NCBI GenBank assembly: GCA_041398845.1
Contig: JAWKTZ010000008.1
Coordinates: forward strand, 496,001 to 560,000
Direction of reading: 5' to 3'
From: Fuerstiella sp041398845
GTDB lineage: Bacteria; Planctomycetota; Planctomycetia; Planctomycetales; Planctomycetaceae
Length of the DNA: 64,000 nt
In this document: positions 17,970 through 26,747 of the stretch, piece after piece
How the letters are laid out: every line of letters starts with the position of its first letter
Numbering within the stretch: position 1 is the stretch's first letter
Notes under the pieces: model-generated
What the model saw: the letters and a program-made list of their open reading frames with translations, nothing else
What the model was told of the DNA's origin: nothing
The model's database searches: none
Made by a program: the position numbers and the translations under genes

Positions 17970-20771
17970 TTATCGCACTCTCAATCCGGCGGGCAGAGCT
18001 TCTCCGATAATCTGAGTCGCTTCATCGGACTGCAGTGTGCCGCCTTCTTCCACCAGAGTCAGCAGATGTTCGGCCGCGCGGCCGGCTTTGAGTTCCCTGA
18101 TGACATCGCGGCGAATCAGATCACTGACGTCGCGGTAGCGGTCGTGAGTTCGGCGGGACATCTGCATCAGAGCCAGTTGATGGACGGAATCGTTGGTGTC
18201 GGCCATGTCGATGAAACGTTCAATCCAGCCTTCGACAATGTCCGGCGGCAGAACGCCGTTCAACGGACCATACACCGGAACTCGAGCGGCAACGCGACCC
18301 AGAGCCCATGCCAGTGCCGGGCGAATCGGTTCGAACTTTTTCTTCGGCAGAAAGTCCAGAATGATCTGTCCGAGTTCCAGGTGAATTTTTCGGTCAAGAA
18401 GTTCAAGGGAACCCAGCATGCGCCAGATTTCGGCGGCTTCATGATTGCTGGCGGCGTACCGGCCGGCTTTGCCCTTGCCCGTTGTCGTCTGACGGTGCAA
18501 CTGACGGATGAGTGCCAGAATCGGCGACGCCAGTTCGTTCTGCTGTCCTGCGGTGAGTCCACCCGCAATCCGGCGGCTCAGAATTCGCCATTCGGCGACA
18601 GTGTCGGGACTGTTGTGAATCAGCTTGCCGCGTACGGTGCTCCATGTTTCGGCAACTCGCCAGTCGTCTGCTGCCATGCCATAACCGGGCCTCAGGCAAT
18701 ACCCCAGCAGATTCAGCCAGCGAGTTTCATGTGCGACGCTTCGACGGCGGCCGGATTCGTATACCATCAACGTGGCCCACAGACTGCGAAGCAATGAGGG
18801 AGGCCAGTCACCGCGACTTTGCCCCAGCGATGCGGCAATGTCTTTTGCCAGAGCGGACGGCTTTTCGGTGGCGTCGGCGGCGTACACACGTTTGATCACG
18901 GCTGCCGCCGTGTCGATGGATTCCTGATCGACGATACCACTCCGTTCTGCCGTGCCGGTGTGAGCATCGCGGTCGGTTTCCGTGGCGCTGCGGACATCAA
19001 ACTGCAACTGCCACCGCGACGATTCGTCCACCTGATGACACCAGACTTCCAGCGTTCCGATTTCCGTCAGCCGCGCCGACAGTCGAGCGGAAATCACGTT
19101 GTGATCGGCTTTCTTCTTCGTTTGCAGAGTGGTCCGAATGGCCGGCAGAGCGGTCATCTGTTCGGGATCGACGTCCACCAGTTGCGACGCCTGATCGGTG
19201 AGACGCGTGCTGGAAACGTAGATCGGAAACTGAACGGGTTCTCCGGTTCGCAATTCGAATTCATGGTCAATCGTCACGCTGTCACCGGGTTCCGCTCCGG
19301 CCGGAATCAGACAGAGCGCGGTGGCGGATCCTGTGTCGTCTTCACGATCAACACCGATGTAATAGGTTCGAGCCAGCCCGGCCACGATGCGAATGCCGAC
19401 GCCTCGACGCACCATGCCGAAATAGGCGGCTCCGCGAGCCACCGCAAGGTCAAGGCGATCATTGTCAAGAACGGTCGGAGTCCAGTGGTCGCCAAACCAG
19501 GAACTCAGCACATCCAGCAGTCGTTTCTGCAGGACATGCGAGGCGAAAAAGCCACCATTGAACAAAATGATGTCGGGCCGAGCTGACTCCGCAGCGTCGG
19601 ACGACTGATGAGCCTGCAGGAATGCGGCAAGGTAGCGAGTGATCGCCGCGTCGCTCGCAAACGGCAGCCCGAATTCCTGAAAGCCGGACTGACGACGAAT
19701 GGGCTTATCGCTGAGTTTCACGTCCGGCAGAAAGCCTTCGACGAGCAATTGTCGAACTTCGTCGCGCGAGACGTTTGTCTGCAGACTGCCGCCAATCAGC
19801 TTTGATCCGAAACCTGGCACCGACACCGTCAATGATTCCGGAGCCTCATCGGCCAGCAGCGCTTCCTTCGTATGGCGGCATGTCGGCACAAGAATGCTGA
19901 ACTGACGCGGCTCCAGCTTTCCGTCGCCCGCGATTCGGCGTTCGATGAAATGGGCGAGTGCCAGGTCCAGGTTGTCGCCGCCCAGAATCAGGTGATCACC
20001 GACCGCCACCCGATGAAACTGCAGCCGCTGATTGTCGGCCGGGCGCACGTTGATCAGAGTGAAGTCGGACGTGCCACCGCCGATATCACAGATCAGGATC
20101 TTCTGACCGGCGCTGACGTGATCTTCCCAGTCATCGCGATGAGCATTCACCCACGAATAGAAGGCGGCCTGAGGTTCTTCAATCAGCATGATCTTCGGCA
20201 GCCCGGCCAGTCGAGACGCATTGACGGTGAGTTCTCGAGCCACCTCGTCAAACGATGCGGGAATTGTCAGCACCACGTCCTGTTCGGCCAGCGAGTGGCC
20301 GGAAAACTGCGCATCCCAGGCTTCACGGATGTGCTGCAGATAGCGTGATGTCGCCTGCACGGGCGAAAGCATTTCCACGTCGTCTGCGGCGTGCCAGGGG
20401 AGGATCGCTGACCTGCGGTCAACTCCGGAATGACACAACCATGACTTGGCCGATTCGATCAGACGTCCGGCCACACGGCGACCGTGTTCGCGAGCATACG
20501 TGCCAACCACATAGCGGCGGTCGCTGGTTGTCCACGGTAAGGTGAGCGCATCACCGGTCTGTTCTGAGTCGGCTGGTTCGTAATGGAACGACGGCAGGGT
20601 GGCTCGAGCTTCCACCTGGCCAGCAGCCACCAGTTGCGGAATGCTGAAATGCTCAATGTGCGAATTGGACTGCTGAGTATCCACATAACACACGGCGCAG
20701 TTGGTAGTGCCCAGGTCAATACCGACAACGTAACGGCTGCCTTCCGACGGCGATGCTGGCGAATCAGTCAC
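17970..20771 (-). CDS. Hsp70-family protein, long form (933 aa)
   Basis: The N-terminal actin-like ATPase carries GIDLGTTNCAVCYVD (phosphate 1 loop, about residues 18-32), LICDIGGGTSDFTLINV (phosphate 2) and ILFNGGFFAS (adenosine). After residue 520 the sequence does not resemble the DnaK substrate-binding domain. The C-terminal half is helical and repetitive (for example FEPIRPALAWALGRVAARVP), suggesting an alpha-solenoid. It starts 3 bases after the stop of a shorter Hsp70 gene and forms an operon with it and a DUF2760 gene. It is a divergent Hsp70 relative of unknown client. Confidence 0.9.
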   Translation of the reverse strand: MTDSPASPSEGSRYVVGIDLGTTNCAVCYVDTQQSNSHIEHFSIPQLVAAGQVEARATLPSFHYEPADSEQTGDALTLPWTTSDRRYVVGTYAREHGRRVAGRLIESAKSWLCHSGVDRRSAILPWHAADDVEMLSPVQATSRYLQHIREAWDAQFSGHSLAEQDVVLTIPASFDEVARELTVNASRLAGLPKIMLIEEPQAAFYSWVNAHRDDWEDHVSAGQKILICDIGGGTSDFTLINVRPADNQRLQFHRVAVGDHLILGGDNLDLALAHFIERRIAGDGKLEPRQFSILVPTCRHTKEALLADEAPESLTVSVPGFGSKLIGGSLQTNVSRDEVRQLLVEGFLPDVKLSDKPIRRQSGFQEFGLPFASDAAITRYLAAFLQAHQSSDAAESARPDIILFNGGFFASHVLQKRLLDVLSSWFGDHWTPTVLDNDRLDLAVARGAAYFGMVRRGVGIRIVAGLARTYYIGVDREDDTGSATALCLIPAGAEPGDSVTIDHEFELRTGEPVQFPIYVSSTRLTDQASQLVDVDPEQMTALPAIRTTLQTKKKADHNVISARLSARLTEIGTLEVWCHQVDESSRWQLQFDVRSATETDRDAHTGTAERSGIVDQESIDTAAAVIKRVYAADATEKPSALAKDIAASLGQSRGDWPPSLLRSLWATLMVYESGRRRSVAHETRWLNLLGYCLRPGYGMAADDWRVAETWSTVRGKLIHNSPDTVAEWRILSRRIAGGLTAGQQNELASPILALIRQLHRQTTTGKGKAGRYAASNHEAAEIWRMLGSLELLDRKIHLELGQIILDFLPKKKFEPIRPALAWALGRVAARVPVYGPLNGVLPPDIVEGWIERFIDMADTNDSVHQLALMQMSRRTHDRYRDVSDLIRRDVIRELKAGRAAEHLLTLVEEGGTLQSDEATQIIGEALPAGLRVR

Positions 20772-20774
20772 GGT

Positions 20775-22565
20775 TCAACCTTCCGCATCGTCGCGAACGC
20801 TGAATTCCAGCTTCCAGCGTGCGTCGGAATCGGTGTGAACGCACCACAGTTCGAACACGCCGAGTTCGTTGATCTTTGATTCAAAACGCACCGGAACGTA
20901 GTCGTCTTCCATGCCTTCGCGACGGTCCAGTTCGGCTTCCAGAGAATCCGTCTCCACAACCTCGTCGGCCGACCAGTGCTGCAGTCGCTGGCCAGGTTGA
21001 TCTTTGCGAACAGCGGAACTGAAGAAACGAAATCGAGCCGGTTCGCCAACGACCAGTCCGATTCCGCTGCCGGGAACATCGACCTGAGTCCCTTCTTCCA
21101 TCCCGTGCGGTACAACACACAATGCCTGTAGCGGACGGGGTGCTCCGGGAATCGCCAGACCGGCGGTTTCGATGCCGATATAGTAGGACCGAGCAGCTCC
21201 GCCACGAATGCGGATGCCGCCATTGTGCTTGCTCCACGCATAATAGGCCGCTCCGCGCGCCACCGAATAATCCAGATCGCGGTCGCCGTCCAGTTCGTGA
21301 ACCGCTCCTTCGAACCACGTCGATAACTGTTGCAGCAACCGACTGCGCAGCTTAGACGCCTTGAAGACTCCGCCGTTGAACAACACGTGCGTGGGTTTCG
21401 CTGACGCGCTGTCGCCGCTGGCGTTGCGTGATAAGAATGCGGCCAGATGCCGTGTAACGGCCGTGTCCGTTTCGAACGGCAGTCCCAGTTCCTGAAAGCC
21501 GGATGAACGCTGCCGCAGCGGTTTGTCGTTCAGATCACATTCGGCAAAGAATCCATTCACCAGCAGATCGCTCACGGCGTTGCGATCGACATCGACGGCC
21601 ACGGTTCCGCCAATCAGACGACTGCTGCGACCTGGAATTGCCACCGGATGAGTATCCGGGCCGTCTTCCGCCAGCAACGCTTCCTTGGCAGCGCGACACG
21701 CATGCCACAGCGACACCGACTGCCACGGATCCAGGTCGATGTTCTTCTGTTCCTTGAACAGTTGAGACACATAGAACGCCAGGGTCAGGTCCATGTTGTC
21801 GCCACCGACCAGCAGGTGATCCCCGACAGCTCGCCGCTGCAGTTGCAGTTCGCCGGCGTCGTCCACTACGTCCACCAGAGTCAGGTCGGTGGTTCCTCCA
21901 CCCACGTCGCACACAAGCAACTGCTGACCGGCATGGACCTGTTTTCGCCAACGATCGCCCTGGCTTTCAAGCCATGCATATGTTGCGGCCTGAGGTTCTT
22001 CGATCAGGACCAGATGATCCGGCAGCCCCGCAGCAATGGCGGCTTCCCGAGTCAGTTCGCGAGCACTCGCATCAAACGACGCGGGCACGGTCAGCACCAC
22101 GTGTTGATTCGCGATGGCTGCTTCCGGAAAAGCGGCCGTCCACGCGGCCACAAGGTGTTCCAGATAGCGACGGGACACCGTGACCGGCGACAGTTTGGGC
22201 ATGTCTTCCGGTGTATTCCACGGCAGAATGGCTCCGTGTCGGTCGACCTTGCTGTGGCACAGCCATGACTTGGCGGCACTGATGGTTCGCTGCGGCATCT
22301 CTGCCGACTGCCGTCGAGCGACCTCACCCGTGGCAAATGTGCGCGACTGCTCCCACGGCAGATTCCATGTGCCGGCGGCGGCGTCGCTGTCGGGGCCGAT
22401 GTACAGAAACGACGGTAATGATCGACGCTGTTCGATCGTCTGCGGCGCGACAAGCTGAGGAACGTCCAGCAACCGGACGTTGGCTGCTTCTTCGTTCAGC
22501 TCAGTCCATGCCAGAACACAGTTGGTGGTGCCCAGATCGATGCCAATGGCAAATTGAGGGCTCAT
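20775..22565 (-). CDS. Hsp70-family protein, short form
   Basis: The chosen start (MSPQFAIGIDLGTTNCVLAW) at 22565 overlaps the DUF2760 stop by four bases (ATGA). Starting at the upstream candidate at 22628 would invade that gene. The 596-residue product carries GIDLGTTNCVLAW, LLVCDVGGGTTDLTLVDV and VLFNGGVFKAS, the three nucleotide-binding loops of Hsp70/actin ATPases. The C-terminal region is short and beta-rich, with little beyond the ATPase domain. It is paralogous to the next gene. Confidence 0.9.
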   Translation of the reverse strand: MSPQFAIGIDLGTTNCVLAWTELNEEAANVRLLDVPQLVAPQTIEQRRSLPSFLYIGPDSDAAAGTWNLPWEQSRTFATGEVARRQSAEMPQRTISAAKSWLCHSKVDRHGAILPWNTPEDMPKLSPVTVSRRYLEHLVAAWTAAFPEAAIANQHVVLTVPASFDASARELTREAAIAAGLPDHLVLIEEPQAATYAWLESQGDRWRKQVHAGQQLLVCDVGGGTTDLTLVDVVDDAGELQLQRRAVGDHLLVGGDNMDLTLAFYVSQLFKEQKNIDLDPWQSVSLWHACRAAKEALLAEDGPDTHPVAIPGRSSRLIGGTVAVDVDRNAVSDLLVNGFFAECDLNDKPLRQRSSGFQELGLPFETDTAVTRHLAAFLSRNASGDSASAKPTHVLFNGGVFKASKLRSRLLQQLSTWFEGAVHELDGDRDLDYSVARGAAYYAWSKHNGGIRIRGGAARSYYIGIETAGLAIPGAPRPLQALCVVPHGMEEGTQVDVPGSGIGLVVGEPARFRFFSSAVRKDQPGQRLQHWSADEVVETDSLEAELDRREGMEDDYVPVRFESKINELGVFELWCVHTDSDARWKLEFSVRDDAEG

Positions 22566-23104
22566 GACGCTTTGACTTCTACTTCGGCCGGAGCAATCAC
22601 GAGGGCATTGTCGGCAGAGCCGGTCCACTGCGGCAATTCACATTTTTGGGCACGCCAGCCGTGATGCATGAGTTCGCCGGTGCCGGCTGTCGGCTGACTC
22701 ACGCTGCCCGTCAGTTTGTATTCAGCCGCATCCGCATTTGCCGGAATGTCGACCGTGCTGCCTTCGGTGGCATCCAGCAACGGCTGGATATCAAACAGAC
22801 GATCCAGAGCGGCGTTTGTCAGACGATGCACGTCGCGCACGGCGGCTCCGATCTGAGCGTCCTGATAGTCGGCGATCGGCTCTTTGAAAAAATCCAGCAG
22901 CCGGGCTTCTCGCTGCAGTGTTGCCAACAGCGTAATGGCATCGCTTCGCAGCGGTTTCGCCGGCGTCACAGGTTTCGCGGCAGCCGGTTCCGCTGCCGTG
23001 GAATGTTCGATCGTCGGCACCGTTGACAGCGTCTGAAGTTCCGCAACCTGCCGCGCAAAGGCACCATCAAACAACACCTTGAATGCTAAACCAACCCGCC
23101 CCAT
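22562..23104 (-). CDS. DUF2760 family protein
   Basis: This 180-residue protein begins MGRVGLAFKVLFDGAFARQV. It has a Pro/Ala/Lys linker (about 35-50) and ends with HHGWRAQKCELPQWTGSADN and APAEVEVKAS, the conserved C-terminal block of DUF2760. The family is found as the leading gene of Hsp70 pairs; a co-factor role for those ATPases is inferred from this linkage. The stop overlaps the Hsp70 start (ATGA), indicating coupling. Confidence 0.85.
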   Translation of the reverse strand: MGRVGLAFKVLFDGAFARQVAELQTLSTVPTIEHSTAAEPAAAKPVTPAKPLRSDAITLLATLQREARLLDFFKEPIADYQDAQIGAAVRDVHRLTNAALDRLFDIQPLLDATEGSTVDIPANADAAEYKLTGSVSQPTAGTGELMHHGWRAQKCELPQWTGSADNALVIAPAEVEVKAS

Positions 23105-23263
23105 GTGTACTTGTCATCCCGTGGAAAACAGGATTTGGAATCATAGTTCTCAAATCCAAAATGTATCGTCAGACGGGGATTGTACCGGTCGCCAGCCGCA
23201 ATTCGACCGAAACCCGGTCGTCGGACGGAATGCAGGCAAAAACACTTCCCGTTCACCGCGCAT

Positions 23264-23294
23264 AAAAAAAGGTGGGAAGGAAAACCTTCCCACC
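23264..23294 (-). terminator. Rho-independent terminator of the ammonium transporter gene
   Basis: A perfect 10-bp stem (23271-23280 with 23285-23294) closes an AAAA loop. On the minus strand it is followed by seven T residues (23264-23270). It lies about 60 bases past the amt stop and before the DUF2760 promoter region. Confidence 0.9.
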
Positions 23295-23354
23295 TTCCGC
23301 CGATGCTGCTTGCGCAGACTCACGGCAGGAGCTTCCCGCTCGGGCTACGCACCC

Positions 23355-24839
23355 TTATTGAGCGGGAACAGGCGAGACGCTTGTTGAAACGGCAGAAGAA
23401 ACCTGAGTGGAAGCGGCCAGAGGAGGCAGGCCGACGCCTTCCATCATGCCCGGCGGATAGGCATGCATGCCGTGCTCTGTGATGTCCAGACCGGCCAGTT
23501 CTTCCTCTTCAGAAACTCTCAATCCAATCGTCAACTTGATTGCATAGAAGATGACAAAGCTCACCGGGAAGGCCCACAGGAAGGCCGCTGCCACTCCGAT
23601 GCACTGTGTTGTCAACTGGCCGACGCCGGCCGCACTGCTGAACAGGCCAATTGCGATGGTTCCCCACGCACCGCAGACTCCGTGAACCGAAACCGCTCCT
23701 ACGGGATCGTCCACTCCCATCCGTTCCACCAGAAGACACGAGACCACCACCAGCACACCACCGATTCCTCCGGTCAAAGCGGCCATCGCGGGACTCATGA
23801 TGTCACAGCCCGCTGTGATGGCGACCAGTCCGGCCAATGCACCGTTCAAGGCAAACGATACGTCCGGCTTTCCGAACATCAGCCATGTGGCGATCATGGC
23901 AGTGACGGCACCGGTTGCCGCTGACAGGTTCGTCGTGACGGCAATCTTCGCAAGAGCTCCGCCTCCCACAGCGGTTGTACTCCCGGGATTAAAGCCGAAC
24001 CAACCCAGCCACAGAATGAACACTCCCAACGCCGCCAGTGGAATGTTGTGCCCTGGCATCGGCATTGGTCGACCATCTTTGTACTTGCCTCGACGAGCAC
24101 CAATCACGATCGCTCCGGCCAGCGCACACCAGCCACCGACCGAATGCACCACGGTGGACCCGGCGAAATCGAGGAAGCCCATCGTTTCCAGCCAGCCGGT
24201 TCGGTCGCCGGCCCCAACCAGCCCGTTCCAGCACCAGCTACCGAAGATGGGATAAACAATGATAGTAATCGCAACCGAGTACACCAAATAGCTGACGAAC
24301 TTGGTTCGTTCCGCCATGGCACCGCTCACGATGGTCGCGGCCGTTGCCGCAAACACCGTTTGAAACAGCAGGAAAGCCCAGCCAAACGCCCCCGGAACGA
24401 TGGCTCCTTCGGCATCCGCATCGAACAGAAACCCGTTGGTGCCGACCACACCGGACATCGAGGCACCAAACATCAGGCCGAAGCCCACCAGCCAGAATGA
24501 CAGAGAACCGATGGAAAAGTCCATCAGGTTCTTCATGATGATGTTGCACGCGTTTTTGGCTCGCGTGAAACCCGCTTCCACCAGAGCAAACCCGGCCTGC
24601 ATAAAGAAGACAAGAAACGCTGCCAGACAGGTCCACAGAATGTCCACATCCGCGAGAACACTTTCCGCCGCAAGCGGCACCGCAGCTTCTTCGGCAGGAA
24701 CTGCTTCGACCGCAGCAGCCGGGGTTTCAGCAGCCGGGGTTTCTTCCTGAGCCAATGTGGCCACGCCGCCGCCGGTCATCAGGACCAGAACAAGTGGCAG
24801 CAACCAGCGTAATCGTGTGAACTGTGTCGTCAGTGTCAT
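23355..24839 (-). CDS. amt: ammonium transporter
   Basis: The 494-residue Amt/Rh-type channel has a cleavable signal-like segment (about residues 10-30), then a 40-residue Ala/Glu/Pro-rich linker, then eleven hydrophobic segments beginning at LWTCLAAFLVFFMQAGFALV. Amt-typical strings include FWLVGFGLMFG, GAMAERTKF, DFAGSTVVHSVGGW and HGVCGAWGTIAIGLF; the conserved His pair of the pore is in VHSVGG and VHGVCG. GGAG lies upstream of the ATG at 24839. No adjacent glnK/PII gene is in the window. Confidence 0.95.
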   Translation of the reverse strand: MTLTTQFTRLRWLLPLVLVLMTGGGVATLAQEETPAAETPAAAVEAVPAEEAAVPLAAESVLADVDILWTCLAAFLVFFMQAGFALVEAGFTRAKNACNIIMKNLMDFSIGSLSFWLVGFGLMFGASMSGVVGTNGFLFDADAEGAIVPGAFGWAFLLFQTVFAATAATIVSGAMAERTKFVSYLVYSVAITIIVYPIFGSWCWNGLVGAGDRTGWLETMGFLDFAGSTVVHSVGGWCALAGAIVIGARRGKYKDGRPMPMPGHNIPLAALGVFILWLGWFGFNPGSTTAVGGGALAKIAVTTNLSAATGAVTAMIATWLMFGKPDVSFALNGALAGLVAITAGCDIMSPAMAALTGGIGGVLVVVSCLLVERMGVDDPVGAVSVHGVCGAWGTIAIGLFSSAAGVGQLTTQCIGVAAAFLWAFPVSFVIFYAIKLTIGLRVSEEEELAGLDITEHGMHAYPPGMMEGVGLPPLAASTQVSSAVSTSVSPVPAQ

Positions 24840-25407
24840 ATCGCCTGTTCTCCGTGATTCGCGAACGAATCGATCTGTCTTTAATCATCTACTGTTCACG
24901 GCAAACAAGATCCGCAAACACTCCAACGGAAACTGGCAAAAGCAAGCAGCGCGCCGAAAATACACCGACACGCCACCAATCTGCCCGTTCATGCCTCAGG
25001 CACAACAAAAACATTGCCGAGTACGGATTGCAAAAGTTACAGACTACGATTCGTGCGTGACCGAAGGCGTATTCGCTGCTTATTCGCGCTTCGCTGCTGC
25101 TTAATTACTGAGCGGCCATGAATGTCTCGGTGTGGTGATTGGACACGACCGACGATGCACGTAATGGCCGATATCAGGACGTCGTTCGGAGTCTTCGGAA
25201 AATTCGTTGCCAGCGGTATCGTCCCACCCGGACCACGGTCGATAGACAGGAACAGAGGCTGGTTTGAATCAGAAACCGTTTTTGAACAAGGGTTTACCCG
25301 GATTCGGCAGCACATCTGACGTATTGACAGTATTCTTCAATTGCCGTAACCTCACGGAATCTCCCGTCTCTCTCGGACGGCTTGTCAGCAGCGAATGGAG
25401 TCGCTCA
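24840..25407. other. divergent intergenic region
   Basis: This region holds the upstream sequences of the ammonium transporter (minus) and the aminotransferase (plus). I looked for a sigma-54 TGGC-N8-TGC element before amt and found none convincing. No ORF or RNA is supportable. Confidence 0.5.
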
Positions 25408-26610
25408 ATGTCTATCTCAAATGCCGCCGGTTCATCACCGGAACCTGTTCCTTTCATCGATCTGGTTGCTCAGTTTCAGACGATCCGTCAGGAAGTGAAG
25501 CAGGCCGTTGACCATGTCTTTGAAACTCAGACGTTTATTCTGGGTGACGAGGTGGAACAACTGGAAGCAGAGATTGCGGCCTATTGCGATGCTCGATTTG
25601 CAATTGCCTGCGCGTCCGGAACGGATGCTCTGATCCTGTCGCTGCTGGCGCTGGGAATTGGTCCGGGGGATGAAGTCATCACCAGCCCCTTCACATTCTT
25701 TGCAACGGCTGGTGCCATTCATCGTGTCGGTGCCATCCCGCGATTTGTCGACATCGACCCGATCACTTACAACCTCGATCCCGAACAGGTTGAGCAGGCG
25801 ATCACCGATCAGGTGAAAGCCATCATGCCCGTTCATCTGTTTGGACAGTGTGCCGATATGGAAACCCTGTGGCGTCTGTCCGTACGCCACAATATTCCGC
25901 TGATCGAAGATGCGTGCCAGGCCATCGGAGCGGAGTATCGCGGGCGTCGAGCGGGCGTGCTGGGTTCCGTCGGCTGCTTCAGCTTCTTTCCCACCAAAAA
26001 TCTTGGGGGAGCCGGCGACGGTGGCATCATCACCACCGACGATGCCGACGTGGCCGCTCGACTGCGTCGACTGCGCGTTCACGGCGACGTTGGTGGCTAC
26101 AACCATGTTGAGGTCGGTTTCAACAGCCGACTCGACGCGCTGCAGGCCGCTGTCCTGCGAGTCAAGCTGCGTCACCTGGAAGACTGGTCGGACAGTCGCC
26201 GCCGCAATGCCAAACGCTACGGCGAACAGTTTCGCAGCCTGAATCTGCTCAGCAACATCGAAGCGCCGGTGACGGCGGCCGATCGCCGTCATGTGTTTAA
26301 TCAGTATACTCTGAGAATTCGCGGTGGCCTGCGAAATGCCGTGATGGAATACCTGCGAAGCCAGGGAGTTGGCTGTGCCGTGTACTATCCGATTCCGCTG
26401 CACCTGCAGAAGTGCTTCGAATTTCTGGGGTACCGGCAGGGCGACTTCCCGGAGAGTGAACGAGCGGCCAATGAAGTGCTGTCGCTGCCAATCTTTGCCG
26501 AACTCACGGATGCTCAACTGACGCGAGTCGCCAGTGTCCTTGCCGAAGCCGCCAGCGCTGTAACCACGCTGCCCTTCCAGTCTGCCACACCCGGGCGTCG
26601 AGCCGCATAG
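25408..26610 (+). CDS. DegT/DnrJ/EryC1/StrS-family PLP aminotransferase
   Basis: The ATG at 25408 (MSISNAAGSSPEPVPFIDLV) has GGAG ten bases upstream; the longer frame to 25264 lacks protein-like sequence. In the 400-residue product, GTDAL (71-75) binds PLP phosphate, EDACQAIGA (167-175) holds the ring-stacking Asp, and SFFPTKNLGG places the Schiff-base lysine at about 197. The family makes amino-sugars for surface polysaccharides from keto-sugar nucleotides. No other sugar-nucleotide gene is adjacent, so the pathway is unassigned. Confidence 0.92.
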   Translation: MSISNAAGSSPEPVPFIDLVAQFQTIRQEVKQAVDHVFETQTFILGDEVEQLEAEIAAYCDARFAIACASGTDALILSLLALGIGPGDEVITSPFTFFATAGAIHRVGAIPRFVDIDPITYNLDPEQVEQAITDQVKAIMPVHLFGQCADMETLWRLSVRHNIPLIEDACQAIGAEYRGRRAGVLGSVGCFSFFPTKNLGGAGDGGIITTDDADVAARLRRLRVHGDVGGYNHVEVGFNSRLDALQAAVLRVKLRHLEDWSDSRRRNAKRYGEQFRSLNLLSNIEAPVTAADRRHVFNQYTLRIRGGLRNAVMEYLRSQGVGCAVYYPIPLHLQKCFEFLGYRQGDFPESERAANEVLSLPIFAELTDAQLTRVASVLAEAASAVTTLPFQSATPGRRAA

Positions 26611-26747
26611 CAGCAAGACAAACCATACGACCGGCGTTGCCCGAAATGGCGACGCTGCGGACAGAGGACAGCCGACAGCCCGGATGCGCCGCGGCATCCG
26701 GAGTTGCGAACTGACTTGCTGTGAACAGACCTGCTGTGAACTGCGGA

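Noticed and set aside
24840..25000. Sigma-54 promoter upstream of amt
   Set aside because: No TGGC-N8-TGC element with correct spacing could be found.
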